Below are positions 28,284 to 37,738 of a DNA stretch of 64,000 nt, in pieces; within the stretch, counting starts at the first letter, position 1; every line of letters begins with the position of its first letter. The translations under genes were made by a program, and so were the position numbers. This DNA is from Streptomyces sp. Ru73 (GTDB taxonomy: Bacteria > Actinomycetota > Actinomycetes > Streptomycetales > Streptomycetaceae), in the NCBI RefSeq assembly GCF_002920575.1, contig NZ_PQSQ01000023.1, positions 20,273-84,272 on the forward strand, read 5' to 3'. The notes beneath the pieces are model-generated. The model was given only the letters and a program-made list of their open reading frames with translations, was not told the DNA's origin and did not search any database.

Positions 28284-29267
28284 TCAGCGCAGCTTGGGGT
28301 CGAGGGCGTCGCGCACCGCGTCGCCGAGCATGATGAACGCCAGCACCGTGATCGACAGGGCACCGGCCGGATACAGCAGCATGTGGGGCGCGTTGCGGAT
28401 GTAGGTGGAGGCGGTGGAGATGTCGATGCCCCAGGAGACGTTGGGCGGCTTCAGCCCGGCGCCGAGGTAGGACAGCGTCGCCTCCAGGGAGATGTAGGTG
28501 CCCAGCGCGATGGTGGCGACGACGATGACGGGCGCCACGGCGTTCGGCGCGATGTGCCGCAGCAGCATCCGGCCGTTGGAGGCGCCGAGCGCCCGCGCGG
28601 CCTGCACGTAGTCGTTCTGCTTGGCGGTGACGACGGAGCCGCGGGCGATCCGGGCGATCTGCGGCCAGCCCAGCAGCACGATGAAGCCGACCACCGGCCA
28701 GACCGTCTTGCTGGTGACGACCGAGAGGAAGACCAGGCCGCCGAGGAGCACCGGGATGCCGAAGAAGATGTCGGCGACGCGCGAGAGCAGCGCGTCCCAC
28801 CAGCCGCCGAAGAAGCCGGCGAGCCCGCCGAGCAGGCTGCCGAGGAGCGCGGCGCCCGCGGTGGCGCAGACGCCGACGGTGATGGAGGCGCGCGCCCCGT
28901 AGACGGTACGCGCGTACACGTCCCGGCCCTGCGTGTCGAAGCCGAAGGGGTGGCCGGGTGCCGGGCCGTCCTGCGCCTTGGAGAGGTCCGCGCGGTACGG
29001 GTTCCCGTCGGTGATCAGCTGCGGCCAGATGGCGATGACGATGAGGAACAGGATGATCAGCGCGGAGATCAGGAAGACGGGATTGCGGCGCAGGTCGCGC
29101 CAGGCGTCGCCCCACAGGCTGCGGGGTCTGCCGTTCGGCCGGCCGCCGCCCCGGCCGTCGCGGCCGTTGCGGCCGCCCTCCAGGCTCTCGGCCTCGGCCA
29201 TCGCCAGGGCGGTGGTGCCCCCGTCCCCGTGCGTGACCGCCTCTTTGGGCACGTAAGCGTCAGGCAT
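28284..29267 (-). CDS. Oligopeptide ABC transporter permease (DppC type), cluster 2
   Basis: A 327-residue permease with a 55-residue hydrophilic head (Gly/Arg-rich GGRNGRDGRGGGRPNGR), then PRSLWGDAWRDLRRNPVF, six helices, the EAA motif ARALGASNGRMLLRHIAPN and the ending GDAVRDALDPKLR. Its start overlaps the end of the DppB gene by 8 nt. The last 68 nt, with the following spacer, are identical to the same region of the cluster 3 gene (34125-34192), evidence of duplication or gene conversion. Confidence 0.88.
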   Translation of the reverse strand: MPDAYVPKEAVTHGDGGTTALAMAEAESLEGGRNGRDGRGGGRPNGRPRSLWGDAWRDLRRNPVFLISALIILFLIVIAIWPQLITDGNPYRADLSKAQDGPAPGHPFGFDTQGRDVYARTVYGARASITVGVCATAGAALLGSLLGGLAGFFGGWWDALLSRVADIFFGIPVLLGGLVFLSVVTSKTVWPVVGFIVLLGWPQIARIARGSVVTAKQNDYVQAARALGASNGRMLLRHIAPNAVAPVIVVATIALGTYISLEATLSYLGAGLKPPNVSWGIDISTASTYIRNAPHMLLYPAGALSITVLAFIMLGDAVRDALDPKLR

Positions 29268-30183
29268 AGCGGATCCTCGGGTCGAGTACGGCGTACAGCA
29301 GGTCGACGACGAGGTTGGCGAAGAGGAAGACCAGCACGAGGACGGTGACGAAGCCGACGACGGTGGGCGAGTTCTGCCGCAGGATGCCCTGGTAGAGCTG
29401 GAAGCCGACGCCGTGGATGTTGAAGATCCGCTCGGTGACGATGGCGCCGCCCATCAGCTGGCCGATGTCGGTGCCGATGAAGGTGATCACCGGGATGAGA
29501 GAGTTGCGCAGCAGGTGGCGGGTGACGACCCGGCGCCGCGGCAGGCCCTTGGCCACCGCCGTGCGCACATAGTCCGCGCGGGCGTTCTCGGCGAGCGAGG
29601 TGCGGGTCAGCCGGGTGACGTACGCGAGCGAGACCAGCGCCAGCACCACGCCGGGCAGCAGCAGCTCGTTCAGGTACGCGTCGGTGGAGACGGTCGGCTT
29701 CACCCATCCCCACTTCACGCCGAGCAGGAACTGCAGCACGTACCCGCTGACGAACGTCGGAATGGACACCACGACCAGCGTGAAGACGAGCACGGAGGTG
29801 TCCAGCGCGCGCCCGCGCCGCAGCCCGCTCAGCACCCCCAGCGTGATCCCGACGACGACCTCGATGACGATGGCGACCAGGGTCAGCCGCAGGGTGACCG
29901 GGAAGGCGGTGCCCATCAGCTCGGTGACCGGCTGCCCGTTGAAGGCGGTGCCGAAGTCGCCGCGGAAGATCTGGCCCATGTAGTGCACGTACTGCTCCCA
30001 CAGCGGCCGGTCGAGCAGCAGCTCCTGCCGGATGCGCGCGGCGGTGGCGGGGTCGGGGGCGCGGTCGCCGAACATCGCGGCGACCGGGTCCCCCAGCGCG
30101 TACACCATGAAGAAGATCAGGAACGTGCTGCCGATGAACACCGGGATCATCTGGAGCAGCCGCCGGATGACATAGCGTCCCAT
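29260..30183 (-). CDS. Oligopeptide ABC transporter permease (DppB type), cluster 2
   Basis: A 307-residue permease beginning MGRYVIRRLLQMIPVFIGSTFLIFFMVYALGDP, the standard DppB opening. It has the EAA motif VRTAVAKGLPRRRVVTRHLLRNSLIPV and ends VDLLYAVLDPRIRYA. It follows the binding-protein gene by only 4 nt, so there is no room for an intercistronic hairpin, unlike the other two clusters. It overlaps the DppC gene by 8 nt. Confidence 0.88.
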   Translation of the reverse strand: MGRYVIRRLLQMIPVFIGSTFLIFFMVYALGDPVAAMFGDRAPDPATAARIRQELLLDRPLWEQYVHYMGQIFRGDFGTAFNGQPVTELMGTAFPVTLRLTLVAIVIEVVVGITLGVLSGLRRGRALDTSVLVFTLVVVSIPTFVSGYVLQFLLGVKWGWVKPTVSTDAYLNELLLPGVVLALVSLAYVTRLTRTSLAENARADYVRTAVAKGLPRRRVVTRHLLRNSLIPVITFIGTDIGQLMGGAIVTERIFNIHGVGFQLYQGILRQNSPTVVGFVTVLVLVFLFANLVVDLLYAVLDPRIRYA

Positions 30184-30187
30184 GGGG

Positions 30188-31816
30188 TCAGCTGCCGACC
30201 TTGATCTGCTCGTAGACGGGCACGCTGAACTGGTTGAGCCGCACGTTGCTCAGCCGGTCCGTGTAGCCGCCGCTGCCGTTCTGGTACCAGAGCGGGATCA
30301 CCGGCATGTCCTTGGCCAGCACCTTCTGCGCGTCCTGGAACTTCTTCACCGCGCCCTGCCGGTCGGGCTCGGCGTTCGCCTCGTCGACCAGCTTGTCGAA
30401 CTGCTTGTTGCTGTACTTGCCGTCGTTGGAGGAGGCGTCGGTGTAGTACATGGGCTGCAGGAAGTTCTGGATCAGCGGATAGTCCATCTGCCAGCCGGCC
30501 CGGAACGGCCCCTTCATCTTCTTGGCCGAGATCTGGTTTCGGTAGTCCGCGAACGTCCCCACCGGATTGCCCACGCACGCCTTGTCGTCCTTGAGCACCT
30601 TGTTGACGCTGTTGCAGAGCGCGTCGACCCAGTCCTTGTGCGAGCCGGTGTCGGCGTTGTACGTGACGGTGACCCGGCCGCCGGGCAGCCCGCCACCCTC
30701 CTTGATGAGCTTCCTGGCCCCCGCCGGGTCGTACTCGCAGGCCGAGCCGCACAGCCCGGGCTTGTAGCCGCCACTGGCCTTGAGGACCGGCGAGGTCCAG
30801 TCGGTGGCCGGGGTGCGGGTGTTCTGGAAGATCTGCTTGGTGATCGTCTTGCGGTCGATGGCCATGGACAGCCCGCGCCGCACCTTCGCCATCTTCTCCG
30901 ACCCCCACTTCGGGTCGTACATGGGGAAGGTCAGCGTCTGGATGATGCCGGCGGGCTGGTTGATGTACCGATCGCCGAGATCCGCCTTCGCGTTCTTCAA
31001 CTGCGCGGCGGGAATGTCGTCGGTCAGGTCCAGGTTTCCGGCCTGCAGATCGGTGTAGGCGGTGTTGTTGTCGGTGTACACCCGCAGGTCGACACCGCCG
31101 TTCTGCGCCTTGTCCGGCCCCTTGTACCCGCTCCACTTCCGCAGCTTCATCGCCGAGCCCTTGTCGTACGACTCGATCTTGTACGGACCGTTCCCGACCG
31201 GCTTCTTCAGCCAGTCCTCATGATTCTTGAAGAACGCCTGCGGCAGCGGCGCGAAGGCGGGGTACCCCAGCGTCTGCGGCCAGGTGGAGAACTTCTGGTC
31301 CAGCTTGACGGTGAAGGTGGTGTCATTCTTGACCTTCAGCCCGGACAGCGTCTTGGCACTGGCCTTCCCGCTCTCGGGGTGGACCTTGTCGTACCCGTCG
31401 ATGTACCCGAAGAAGTAGGCGTTCTTCTGGCCATTGCCGATATTGGCGCCGTAATTCCAGGCATCCACGAACGACTTCGCCGTGACCGGCTCCCCGTTGC
31501 TGAACTTCCACCCCTTCTTGATCGTGACCGTGTAGTTCTGCTGGTCCTTGGTCTCGATCTTCTGGGCGATCATGTCCTTCGCCTCGCCCGTCTTCGGGTC
31601 GTACCGCTTGAGCCCCCGGAAGATCATGTCGAGGACCTTGCCGCCCTGCACCTCATTGGTGTTCGCAGGCTCCAGCGGATTCTGCGGGTCGCCCCACGAC
31701 GAACTGAGCACCCCCTTCTCATCACCGCCGCCGCCCCCGCCGCCACCACACGCCGTCGCCACGAGAGCGACCGCCACCGTTCCCACCGCCCACTTCGCAC
31801 GGGTGGCTCCACGCAT
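30188..31816 (-). CDS. Oligopeptide-binding lipoprotein, cluster 2
   Basis: A 542-residue SBP_bac_5 protein with a lipoprotein signal ending VATAC (Cys23), followed by an eight-Gly linker. Motifs: LSSSWGDPQNPLEPANTNEVQGGKVL, WKFSNGEPVTAKSFVDAWNYG, VGNGPYKIESYDKGSAMKL and KVRRGLSMAIDRKTI. The conserved cysteines in CGSAC and in DALCNSVNKVLKDDKAC suggest disulfides. The ATG at 31816 sits right after GGAGGAGGCACCGG. A perfect inverted repeat covers this ribosome-binding site. It is the first gene of the operon. Confidence 0.88.
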   Translation of the reverse strand: MRGATRAKWAVGTVAVALVATACGGGGGGGGDEKGVLSSSWGDPQNPLEPANTNEVQGGKVLDMIFRGLKRYDPKTGEAKDMIAQKIETKDQQNYTVTIKKGWKFSNGEPVTAKSFVDAWNYGANIGNGQKNAYFFGYIDGYDKVHPESGKASAKTLSGLKVKNDTTFTVKLDQKFSTWPQTLGYPAFAPLPQAFFKNHEDWLKKPVGNGPYKIESYDKGSAMKLRKWSGYKGPDKAQNGGVDLRVYTDNNTAYTDLQAGNLDLTDDIPAAQLKNAKADLGDRYINQPAGIIQTLTFPMYDPKWGSEKMAKVRRGLSMAIDRKTITKQIFQNTRTPATDWTSPVLKASGGYKPGLCGSACEYDPAGARKLIKEGGGLPGGRVTVTYNADTGSHKDWVDALCNSVNKVLKDDKACVGNPVGTFADYRNQISAKKMKGPFRAGWQMDYPLIQNFLQPMYYTDASSNDGKYSNKQFDKLVDEANAEPDRQGAVKKFQDAQKVLAKDMPVIPLWYQNGSGGYTDRLSNVRLNQFSVPVYEQIKVGS

Positions 31817-31817
31817 C

Positions 31818-31875
31818 CGGTGCCTCCTCCGACCAATAGGTACGTAGGCCACATAAGAAAACAAAGGAGGCACCG
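31818..31875 (-). promoter_or_regulatory. Inverted repeat covering the ribosome-binding site of the cluster 2 binding protein
   Basis: On the minus strand CGGTGCCTCC (31875-31866) can pair perfectly, over 10 bp, with GGAGGCACCG (31827-31818), which contains the Shine-Dalgarno sequence just before the ATG. The 38-nt loop includes CTTATG and the palindrome TACGTA. If both arms are transcribed, the hairpin would hide the ribosome-binding site. If transcription begins inside the loop, the repeat may instead be a protein-binding site. Confidence 0.5.
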
Positions 31876-31978
31876 CTGCATCCCGGTCACCGCCGTACGG
31901 GGCTCCCGCGGCCCGGAAACCGCCCGAATGCGGGAGTCCGGCCGGGTGCGGGGCGGGCGGCGGGAGGAGCGGGAACGG

Positions 31979-32014
31979 CGAAGGCGCCCGGAGCCGGGGC
32001 TCCGGGCGCCTTCG
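31979..32014. terminator. Strong terminator at the end of cluster 3
   Basis: A 17-bp perfect stem (CGAAGGCGCCCGGAGCC, 31979-31995, with 31998-32014) whose central bases form the loop. It follows the last ATPase gene of cluster 3 on the minus strand by 16 nt. Confidence 0.85.
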
Positions 32015-32029
32015 TGGGACGGATGTGGG

Positions 32030-33085
32030 TCAGGCCGCGCCGACCACGTCCTTCTCCTCGGCGAAGTGGCAGGCCGAGGGGTGGGACGCGGGGGAGTCCG
32101 TGGCGGTGAAGCGTTCCGGGACCGCGAGCAGCGGGGCCTCCTCGGCGCACTTGTCCTGGGCCTTCCAGCAGCGGGTGCGGAAGCGGCAGCCCGAGGGCGG
32201 GTTGGCCGGGGACGGGACGTCGCCGGTGAGGATGATGCGCTCGCGGCCCTCCCGCGCGTCCGGGTCGGGGACCGGGACGGCGGAGAGCAGCGCCTGGGTG
32301 TACGGGTGGGTGGGGTGCTCGTAGATCTGCTCGTCGGTGCCGATCTCGGCCATCTGTCCGAGGTACATCACGCCGACGCGGTCGGAGATGTGCCGGACGA
32401 TGGAGAGGTCGTGCGCGATGAAGAGGTACGAGAGGTCGTACTGGTCCTGCAGACGCTCCATCAGGTTGACGACCTGGGCCTGGACCGAGACGTCCAGCGC
32501 GGAGACCGGCTCGTCGCAGATGATGATCTCGGGGTTGAGCGCCAGGCCGCGGGCGATGCCGATGCGCTGGCGCTGGCCGCCGGAGAACTGGTGCGGGTAG
32601 CGGTTGACGTACTCGGGGTTCAGCCCGACCACGTCCAGCAGTTCCTGGACCTTCCGCCGCCGGTCGCCCTTCGGGGCCACCTCGGGGTGGATGTCGAAGG
32701 GCTCGCCGATGATGTCGCCGACCGTCATCCGGGGGTTGAGCGAGGTGTACGGGTCCTGGAACACCATCTGGATGTTGCGGCGGACGGCCTTCAGGGCGCG
32801 GCCCGTCAGCTTGGTGATGTCCTCGCCCTTGTAGAAGACCTCGCCGGCGGTCGCCCGCTCCAGGTTCATCAGCAGCTTGGCGACGGTGGACTTGCCGCAG
32901 CCGGACTCGCCGACGATGCCCAGGGTCTCGCCCCGGTACAGGTCGAAGGAGACCCCGTCGACCGCCTTGACCGCGCCGACCTGCTTCTTGAACAGCACGC
33001 CCTGGGTGAGGGGGAAGTGCTTGACCAGATTGCGGACCTGGAGGATCGGCTCGCGGTCCGTGCTCTTGGTGCCGGTCTCAGCCAT
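32030..33085 (-). CDS. Oligopeptide ABC transporter ATPase (DppF type), cluster 3
   Basis: A 351-residue ATPase with Walker [66 protein letters not shown] (Cys in place of the usual Ala in Walker B) and [17 protein letters not shown]. It is the last gene of the third importer operon and is followed by a strong terminator. It overlaps the upstream DppD gene by 8 nt. It is very similar to the cluster 2 ATPase at 26199-27227. Confidence 0.88.
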   Translation of the reverse strand: MAETGTKSTDREPILQVRNLVKHFPLTQGVLFKKQVGAVKAVDGVSFDLYRGETLGIVGESGCGKSTVAKLLMNLERATAGEVFYKGEDITKLTGRALKAVRRNIQMVFQDPYTSLNPRMTVGDIIGEPFDIHPEVAPKGDRRRKVQELLDVVGLNPEYVNRYPHQFSGGQRQRIGIARGLALNPEIIICDEPVSALDVSVQAQVVNLMERLQDQYDLSYLFIAHDLSIVRHISDRVGVMYLGQMAEIGTDEQIYEHPTHPYTQALLSAVPVPDPDAREGRERIILTGDVPSPANPPSGCRFRTRCWKAQDKCAEEAPLLAVPERFTATDSPASHPSACHFAEEKDVVGAA

Positions 33086-34115
33086 GGAGCGTCTCCTTCC
33101 AGAAGTGGCACGCGCTGCCGCGGCCCTCGGCGACCGCGGCCAGGGCCGGGACCTCCGTACGGCAGACGTCCTGGGCCTTGGGGCAGCGCGGGTGGAAGGC
33201 GCAGCCGGCGGGGGCGTTGAGCAGGTTGGGCGGCAGGCCCTTGATCGCGTACAGCTCCTGGCCCTTCTGGTCCAGGCGCGGGATGGAGTCCAGCAGGCCG
33301 CGGGTGTACGGGTGCGCGGGGCTCTTGTACAGCTCGCGCACGGGCGCGTCCTCGACGATGCGGCCCGCGTACATCACCGCGATCTTGTCGGCGACGTCCG
33401 CGACGACGCCCAGGTCGTGCGTGATGAGGATCAGGCCCATGTGGTACTCGCGCTGCAGCTCCGCGAGCAGGTCCATGACCTGGGCCTGGACGGTCACGTC
33501 GAGGGCCGTGGTGGGCTCGTCGGCGATGATCAGGTCCGGCTCCAGGGCCAGCGCCATGGCGATCATGATGCGCTGGCGCATGCCGCCGGAGAACTGGTGG
33601 GGGTAGTCCCCGACGCGGTTCCTCGCCGCCGGGATCTTCACCTTGTCCATCAGCTCGATGGCCTTGGCCTTGGCGTCCTTCTTGGACAGGCCCTGGTGGA
33701 CGCGGAACATCTCGCCGAGCTGGTAGCCCACGGAGAGCACCGGGTTCAGCGAGGACAGCGCGTCCTGGAAGATCATGGCGATCTTGGCGCCGCGGATCTT
33801 GCGGCGCTGCTCGCCGGACATGGTCAGCATGTCCTCGCCGCGGAAGAGGATCTCGCCCTGCGGGATCTTCGCCGGCGGCATGTCGAGGATGCCCATGATC
33901 GCCTGCGCGGTGACGGACTTGCCGGAGCCGGACTCGCCCAGCACGGCCAGGGTCTCGCCGGCGCTGACGCTGTAGTTCACGCCGTTGACGGCCTTCACGA
34001 CGCCGTCCCGGGTGTGGAACTCGACGTGCAGGTCACGGACCTGGAGCAGCGGCGAACCGGCCGCTTCCGGCGTCCGCGGCTCGGGAACGGCCGCGGTCTT
34101 CTCGGTGGTGGTCAC
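33078..34115 (-). CDS. Oligopeptide ABC transporter ATPase (DppD type), cluster 3
   Basis: A 345-residue ATPase. Seen: Walker [72 protein letters not shown] and [17 protein letters not shown]. The start is GTG at 34115 ([13 protein letters not shown]), preceded by AGGGAGG. It lies 11 nt after the DppC stop and overlaps the next ATPase gene by 8 nt, so the operon is tightly coupled. Confidence 0.88.
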   Translation of the reverse strand: MTTTEKTAAVPEPRTPEAAGSPLLQVRDLHVEFHTRDGVVKAVNGVNYSVSAGETLAVLGESGSGKSVTAQAIMGILDMPPAKIPQGEILFRGEDMLTMSGEQRRKIRGAKIAMIFQDALSSLNPVLSVGYQLGEMFRVHQGLSKKDAKAKAIELMDKVKIPAARNRVGDYPHQFSGGMRQRIMIAMALALEPDLIIADEPTTALDVTVQAQVMDLLAELQREYHMGLILITHDLGVVADVADKIAVMYAGRIVEDAPVRELYKSPAHPYTRGLLDSIPRLDQKGQELYAIKGLPPNLLNAPAGCAFHPRCPKAQDVCRTEVPALAAVAEGRGSACHFWKETLHG

Positions 34116-34126
34116 GTACGCCTCCC

Positions 34127-35053
34127 TCAGCGCAGCTTGGGGTCGAGGGCGTCGCGCACCGCGTCGCCGAGCATGATGAACGCCAGCACCGTAAGGGACA
34201 GCGCGCCCGCCGGGTACAGCAGGGTGTGCGGGGCGTTGCGGATCTGGGTGGCGGCCTGGGAGATGTCGATGCCCCAGGAGACCGTCGGCGGCTTCAGGCC
34301 GACGCCGAGGAACGACAGGGTGGCCTCGAGCGAGATGTACGTACCGAGCGCGATGGTCGCCACGACGATGACGGGCGCGAGCGCGTTCGGGGCGATGTGC
34401 CGGAGCAGCATGCGCGGGGTGGACGCACCGAGCGCGCGGGCCGCCTGCACGTAGTCCTGCTGCTTGGCGGTGATCACCGCGCCGCGTGCGATACGGGCGA
34501 TCTGGGGCCAGCCGAGCACCGCCATCAGCAGCACGACGGTGAAGATCGAGCCGCCCTTGACGACGGACAGGAAGACGATGCCGCCGAGCAGGATCGGGAT
34601 GCCGAAGAAGATGTCGCCGATCCGGGAGAGCAGCGCGTCCCACCAGCCGCCGAAGAAGCCGGCCAGCCCGCCCATGACACAGCCGATGACGGCGGCGAGC
34701 AGGGTGGTGCAGATGCCGACGGTGACGGAGGCGCGGGCGCCGTAGACGGTACGCGCGTAGACGTCGCAGCCCTGCTTGTCGAAGCCGAAGGGGTGACCGG
34801 GGGCCGCGCCCTGCGCCGACTTGGAGACGTCGCAGGCGTACGGGCTGGTGCTCGTCATGATGCTCGGCCAGATCGAGACGACGACCAGGAAGAGGATCAG
34901 TACGGCGGAGATGTAGAAGATCGGGTTGCGGCGCAGGTCCCGCCAGGCGTCGCCCCAGAGGGAGCGGGCCTTGTCCTGCTGCTCGCCCCGCACGACCTCG
35001 GAGGCCGCTACGGCCGCCTCGGTATGGGCGCTGGGGTTCATCACTTCAGGCAT
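34127..35053 (-). CDS. Oligopeptide ABC transporter permease (DppC type), cluster 3
   Basis: A 308-residue permease with a short hydrophilic head, ARSLWGDAWRDLRRNPIF, six helices, the EAA motif ARALGASTPRMLLRHIAPN and the ending GDAVRDALDPKLR. Two extra cysteines (YACDVSK and KQGCDVYA) lie in the first extracellular loop, where cluster 2 has Arg residues; they could form a disulfide. It overlaps the DppB gene by 8 nt. Confidence 0.88.
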   Translation of the reverse strand: MPEVMNPSAHTEAAVAASEVVRGEQQDKARSLWGDAWRDLRRNPIFYISAVLILFLVVVSIWPSIMTSTSPYACDVSKSAQGAAPGHPFGFDKQGCDVYARTVYGARASVTVGICTTLLAAVIGCVMGGLAGFFGGWWDALLSRIGDIFFGIPILLGGIVFLSVVKGGSIFTVVLLMAVLGWPQIARIARGAVITAKQQDYVQAARALGASTPRMLLRHIAPNALAPVIVVATIALGTYISLEATLSFLGVGLKPPTVSWGIDISQAATQIRNAPHTLLYPAGALSLTVLAFIMLGDAVRDALDPKLR

Positions 35054-35969
35054 ACCGGATCCTCGGGTCCAGGACCGCGTAGAGCAGGTCGACGAGCAGG
35101 TTGGCGGCGAGGAAGACGACCACGAGCACGGTGACGAAGCCGACGACCGTCGGCGCGTTCTGCCGCAGGATGCCCTGGTAGAGCTGGTAGCCGACGCCCT
35201 GGAGGTTGAAGATCCGCTCGGTGACGATGGCGCCGGCCATCAGGCCGCCGATGTCGGTGCCGAGGAAGGTGACGACCGGGATGAGGGAGTTGCGCAGCAG
35301 GTGCACGCCGACCACCCGGCGGCGGGGCAGGCCCTTGGCCGTGGCGGTGCGGATGTAGTCGGAGCGGATGTTCTCCGCGATGGAGGTGCGGGTCAGCCGG
35401 GCCACGTAGGCCAGCGAGACGCCGGCCAGGACGATGCCGGGCAGGACCAGCTCGGAGAACTTGACCTCGGCGGAGACCGAGGGCGAGGCGAGGCCCCACT
35501 TCACGCCGACGAAGTACTGCAGCAGGTAGCCGGTGACGAACGTCGGGATCGAGATGACGATCAGGGTGAGGACCAGCACGCCGGTGTCGATCAGACGGCC
35601 GCGGCGCATGCCGGCGACGACGCCGAGCCCGACGCCCACGACCAGCTCGATGACGAAGGCGACCAGGGTGAGCTGGATGGTGTTCGGGAACGCGTCCCCC
35701 ATCAGCTCGATGACCGGCCGCCCGTTGAAGGCGGTGCCGAAGTCACCCTGGAAGATGCCCGCCATGTACTGCAGGTACTGGCTCCACAGCGGGTCGTTCA
35801 GGTGCAGGGACTCCCGGATCTGGGCGGCGGTGGCCGGGTCGGGGGTCCGGTCTCCGAACATGGCCGCGACGGGGTCGCCGAGCGCGTAGACCATGACGAA
35901 GATCAGGAAAGTGGTGCCGACGAAGACAGGCACCATCTGGAGCAGTCGTCGCACGACGTAGCGCCCCAT
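35046..35969 (-). CDS. Oligopeptide ABC transporter permease (DppB type), cluster 3
   Basis: A 307-residue permease, the same length as its cluster 2 paralogue, beginning MGRYVVRRLLQMVPVFVGTTFLIFVMVYALGDP, with the EAA motif IRTATAKGLPRRRVVGVHLLRNSLIPV and ending VDLLYAVLDPRIRYA. A 140-nt gap containing a strong hairpin separates it from the binding-protein gene. Confidence 0.88.
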   Translation of the reverse strand: MGRYVVRRLLQMVPVFVGTTFLIFVMVYALGDPVAAMFGDRTPDPATAAQIRESLHLNDPLWSQYLQYMAGIFQGDFGTAFNGRPVIELMGDAFPNTIQLTLVAFVIELVVGVGLGVVAGMRRGRLIDTGVLVLTLIVISIPTFVTGYLLQYFVGVKWGLASPSVSAEVKFSELVLPGIVLAGVSLAYVARLTRTSIAENIRSDYIRTATAKGLPRRRVVGVHLLRNSLIPVVTFLGTDIGGLMAGAIVTERIFNLQGVGYQLYQGILRQNAPTVVGFVTVLVVVFLAANLLVDLLYAVLDPRIRYA

Positions 35970-36000
35970 GTGTCCTCCAGAAATGCGCCGACGCGGGCGC

Positions 36001-36046
36001 AGCCGGCCGCCCGCGGTCCTCCGTGGAAGGACCGCGGGCCCCGGCT
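36001..36046 (-). promoter_or_regulatory. Intercistronic hairpin after the cluster 3 binding-protein gene
   Basis: A long stem: AGCCGG (36001-36006) with CCGGCT (36041-36046), continued by 12 perfect base pairs (36009-36020 with 36028-36039), around a 7-nt loop. It lies between the binding protein and DppB genes, like the hairpin in the bldK-type cluster. It could act as an attenuator or mRNA stabiliser. Confidence 0.65.
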
Positions 36047-36109
36047 GCCCCCTGCCGCCGTGAGCGGTTGGATTGCTGGGCCCCGCTCAGGGGCTCATGC
36101 GTCGGACGG

Positions 36110-37738
36110 TCAGCCCTTGACCTTGATGTCGGAGAAGACCGGCACGCTGAAGGGGTCGAGGGTCACGTCGGAGACGTTCTGGGACCAGCCGGCGACGCCG
36201 TTCTGGTACCAGAGCGGGATGGCGACCATGTCGTCCAGGACCAGCTTCTCGGCGTCCTGGTAGGTCTTGGTGGCCTTCTTGATGTCGGGCTCGGCCGCGG
36301 CCTTCTTCAGCAGGCCGTCGAACTCCTTGCTGCTCCAGTGCGTGTCGTTGGAGGAGGCACCGGTGGCGTACAGCGGGGTCAGGAAGTTCTCGATCTGCGG
36401 GTAGTCCATCTGCCAGCCGGCGCGGAAGCCGCTGGTCATCTCGCCCTTGGTGATCTGGGTGCGGAAGTCCGCGAAGGTGCCCACGGGGTTGCCGACGCAC
36501 GCCTTGTCGTCGCCCAGCACCTTGTTGACGCTGTTGCAGACCGCGTCCACCCACTCCTTGTGGGAGTCCTTGTCCGCGTTGTAGCTGATGGTCATCTTCC
36601 CGCCGGGGAGGCCGCCGCCCTCCTTGATGAGCTTCTTGGCCTCGGTCGGGTTGTAGGTGCAGGCGTCGCCGCAGATGTCCTTGGAGTAGCCGTTGGCGTC
36701 ACCGAGCACCGGGGAGGTGAGGTCGGTCGCCGGCGTGCGGGTGCCGTGGTAGATCTTCTCGGTGATCGTCTTGCGGTCGATCGCCATGGAGATGCCCTTG
36801 CGGACCTTCTCCATCCCCTTCTTGCTCCACGCGCCCTTGTCCAGCGGGAAGCTGACGGTCTGGATGATGCCGGCCGGCTGCGAGACGTAGTTGCCCTGCA
36901 GGTCGGTCTTGGCGTTCTTGATCTGCTCGGCGGGCAGGCTGTCCAGCACGTCGAGGTTGCCGGCCTGCAGGTCGGAGTACGCGGTGTTGGAGTCCGTGTA
37001 GACCTTCAGCAGGACGCCCTTGTTCTTCGGCTTCGAGGTGCCCTTGTACTCCGGGTTCGGCACGAGCTTCATCTGCGAGCCCTTGGAGTACGACTCGACC
37101 TTGTACGGGCCGTTGCCGATGGGCTTGTCGAGGTAGCCCTTGTGGTCGGTGAAGAACTTCTTCGGCAGCGGCGCGAACGCCTTGTAGCCCAGGCGCGTCG
37201 GCCAGGTCGACATCTTCTGGGTCAGCTTGACCGTGAAGGTGTGGTCGTCGACGACCTTCAGGCCGGAGAGGGTCTTGGCGGTCGGCTCGCCCTTGGCCGG
37301 CGCGACCTTGTCGTAGCCCTCGATGTCGGAGAAGAAGTAGCTGTTCTTCTGCTGGTTGGTGGCCAGCGCGCCGTAGTTCCAGGCGTCGACGAAGGACTGG
37401 GCGGTGACCGGCGAACCGTCGGAGAACTTCAGGCCCTTCTTCACCTTGATGGTGAAGGTCTGCTGATCCTTGGTGTCGATGGACTGCGCGGCCTCGTTCT
37501 TGGCCTCGCCGGTCTTCGGGTCGTAGCTCTTCAGGTTGCTGAAGATCATGTCGAGGACCTTGCCGCCCTGCACCTCAGTGGTGTTGGCCGGCTCCAGCGG
37601 GTTCTGCGGGTCGCCCCAGGCGGCGCGTACGACGCCGGCCTCGGATCCCGCACTGTCGCCGCTCCCCCCGCACGCCGTCGCACCGAGGGCGATGGCTATG
37701 GCTCCTGCGACCCAAGTGGCGCTTCTGGCACCGCGCAT
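36110..37738 (-). CDS. Oligopeptide-binding lipoprotein, cluster 3
   Basis: A 542-residue SBP_bac_5 protein, exactly as long as the cluster 2 protein. The lipobox is GATAC (Cys23). Motifs: RAAWGDPQNPLEPANTTEVQGGKVL, LKFSDGSPVTAQSFVDAWNYG, IGNGPYKVESYSKGSQMKL and KVRKGISMAIDRKTI. The cysteine pairs (CGDAC; AVCNSVNKVLGDDKAC) are conserved with cluster 2. The ATG at 37738 follows GAGGAGGC by 6 nt. It is the first gene of its operon. Confidence 0.88.
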   Translation of the reverse strand: MRGARSATWVAGAIAIALGATACGGSGDSAGSEAGVVRAAWGDPQNPLEPANTTEVQGGKVLDMIFSNLKSYDPKTGEAKNEAAQSIDTKDQQTFTIKVKKGLKFSDGSPVTAQSFVDAWNYGALATNQQKNSYFFSDIEGYDKVAPAKGEPTAKTLSGLKVVDDHTFTVKLTQKMSTWPTRLGYKAFAPLPKKFFTDHKGYLDKPIGNGPYKVESYSKGSQMKLVPNPEYKGTSKPKNKGVLLKVYTDSNTAYSDLQAGNLDVLDSLPAEQIKNAKTDLQGNYVSQPAGIIQTVSFPLDKGAWSKKGMEKVRKGISMAIDRKTITEKIYHGTRTPATDLTSPVLGDANGYSKDICGDACTYNPTEAKKLIKEGGGLPGGKMTISYNADKDSHKEWVDAVCNSVNKVLGDDKACVGNPVGTFADFRTQITKGEMTSGFRAGWQMDYPQIENFLTPLYATGASSNDTHWSSKEFDGLLKKAAAEPDIKKATKTYQDAEKLVLDDMVAIPLWYQNGVAGWSQNVSDVTLDPFSVPVFSDIKVKG

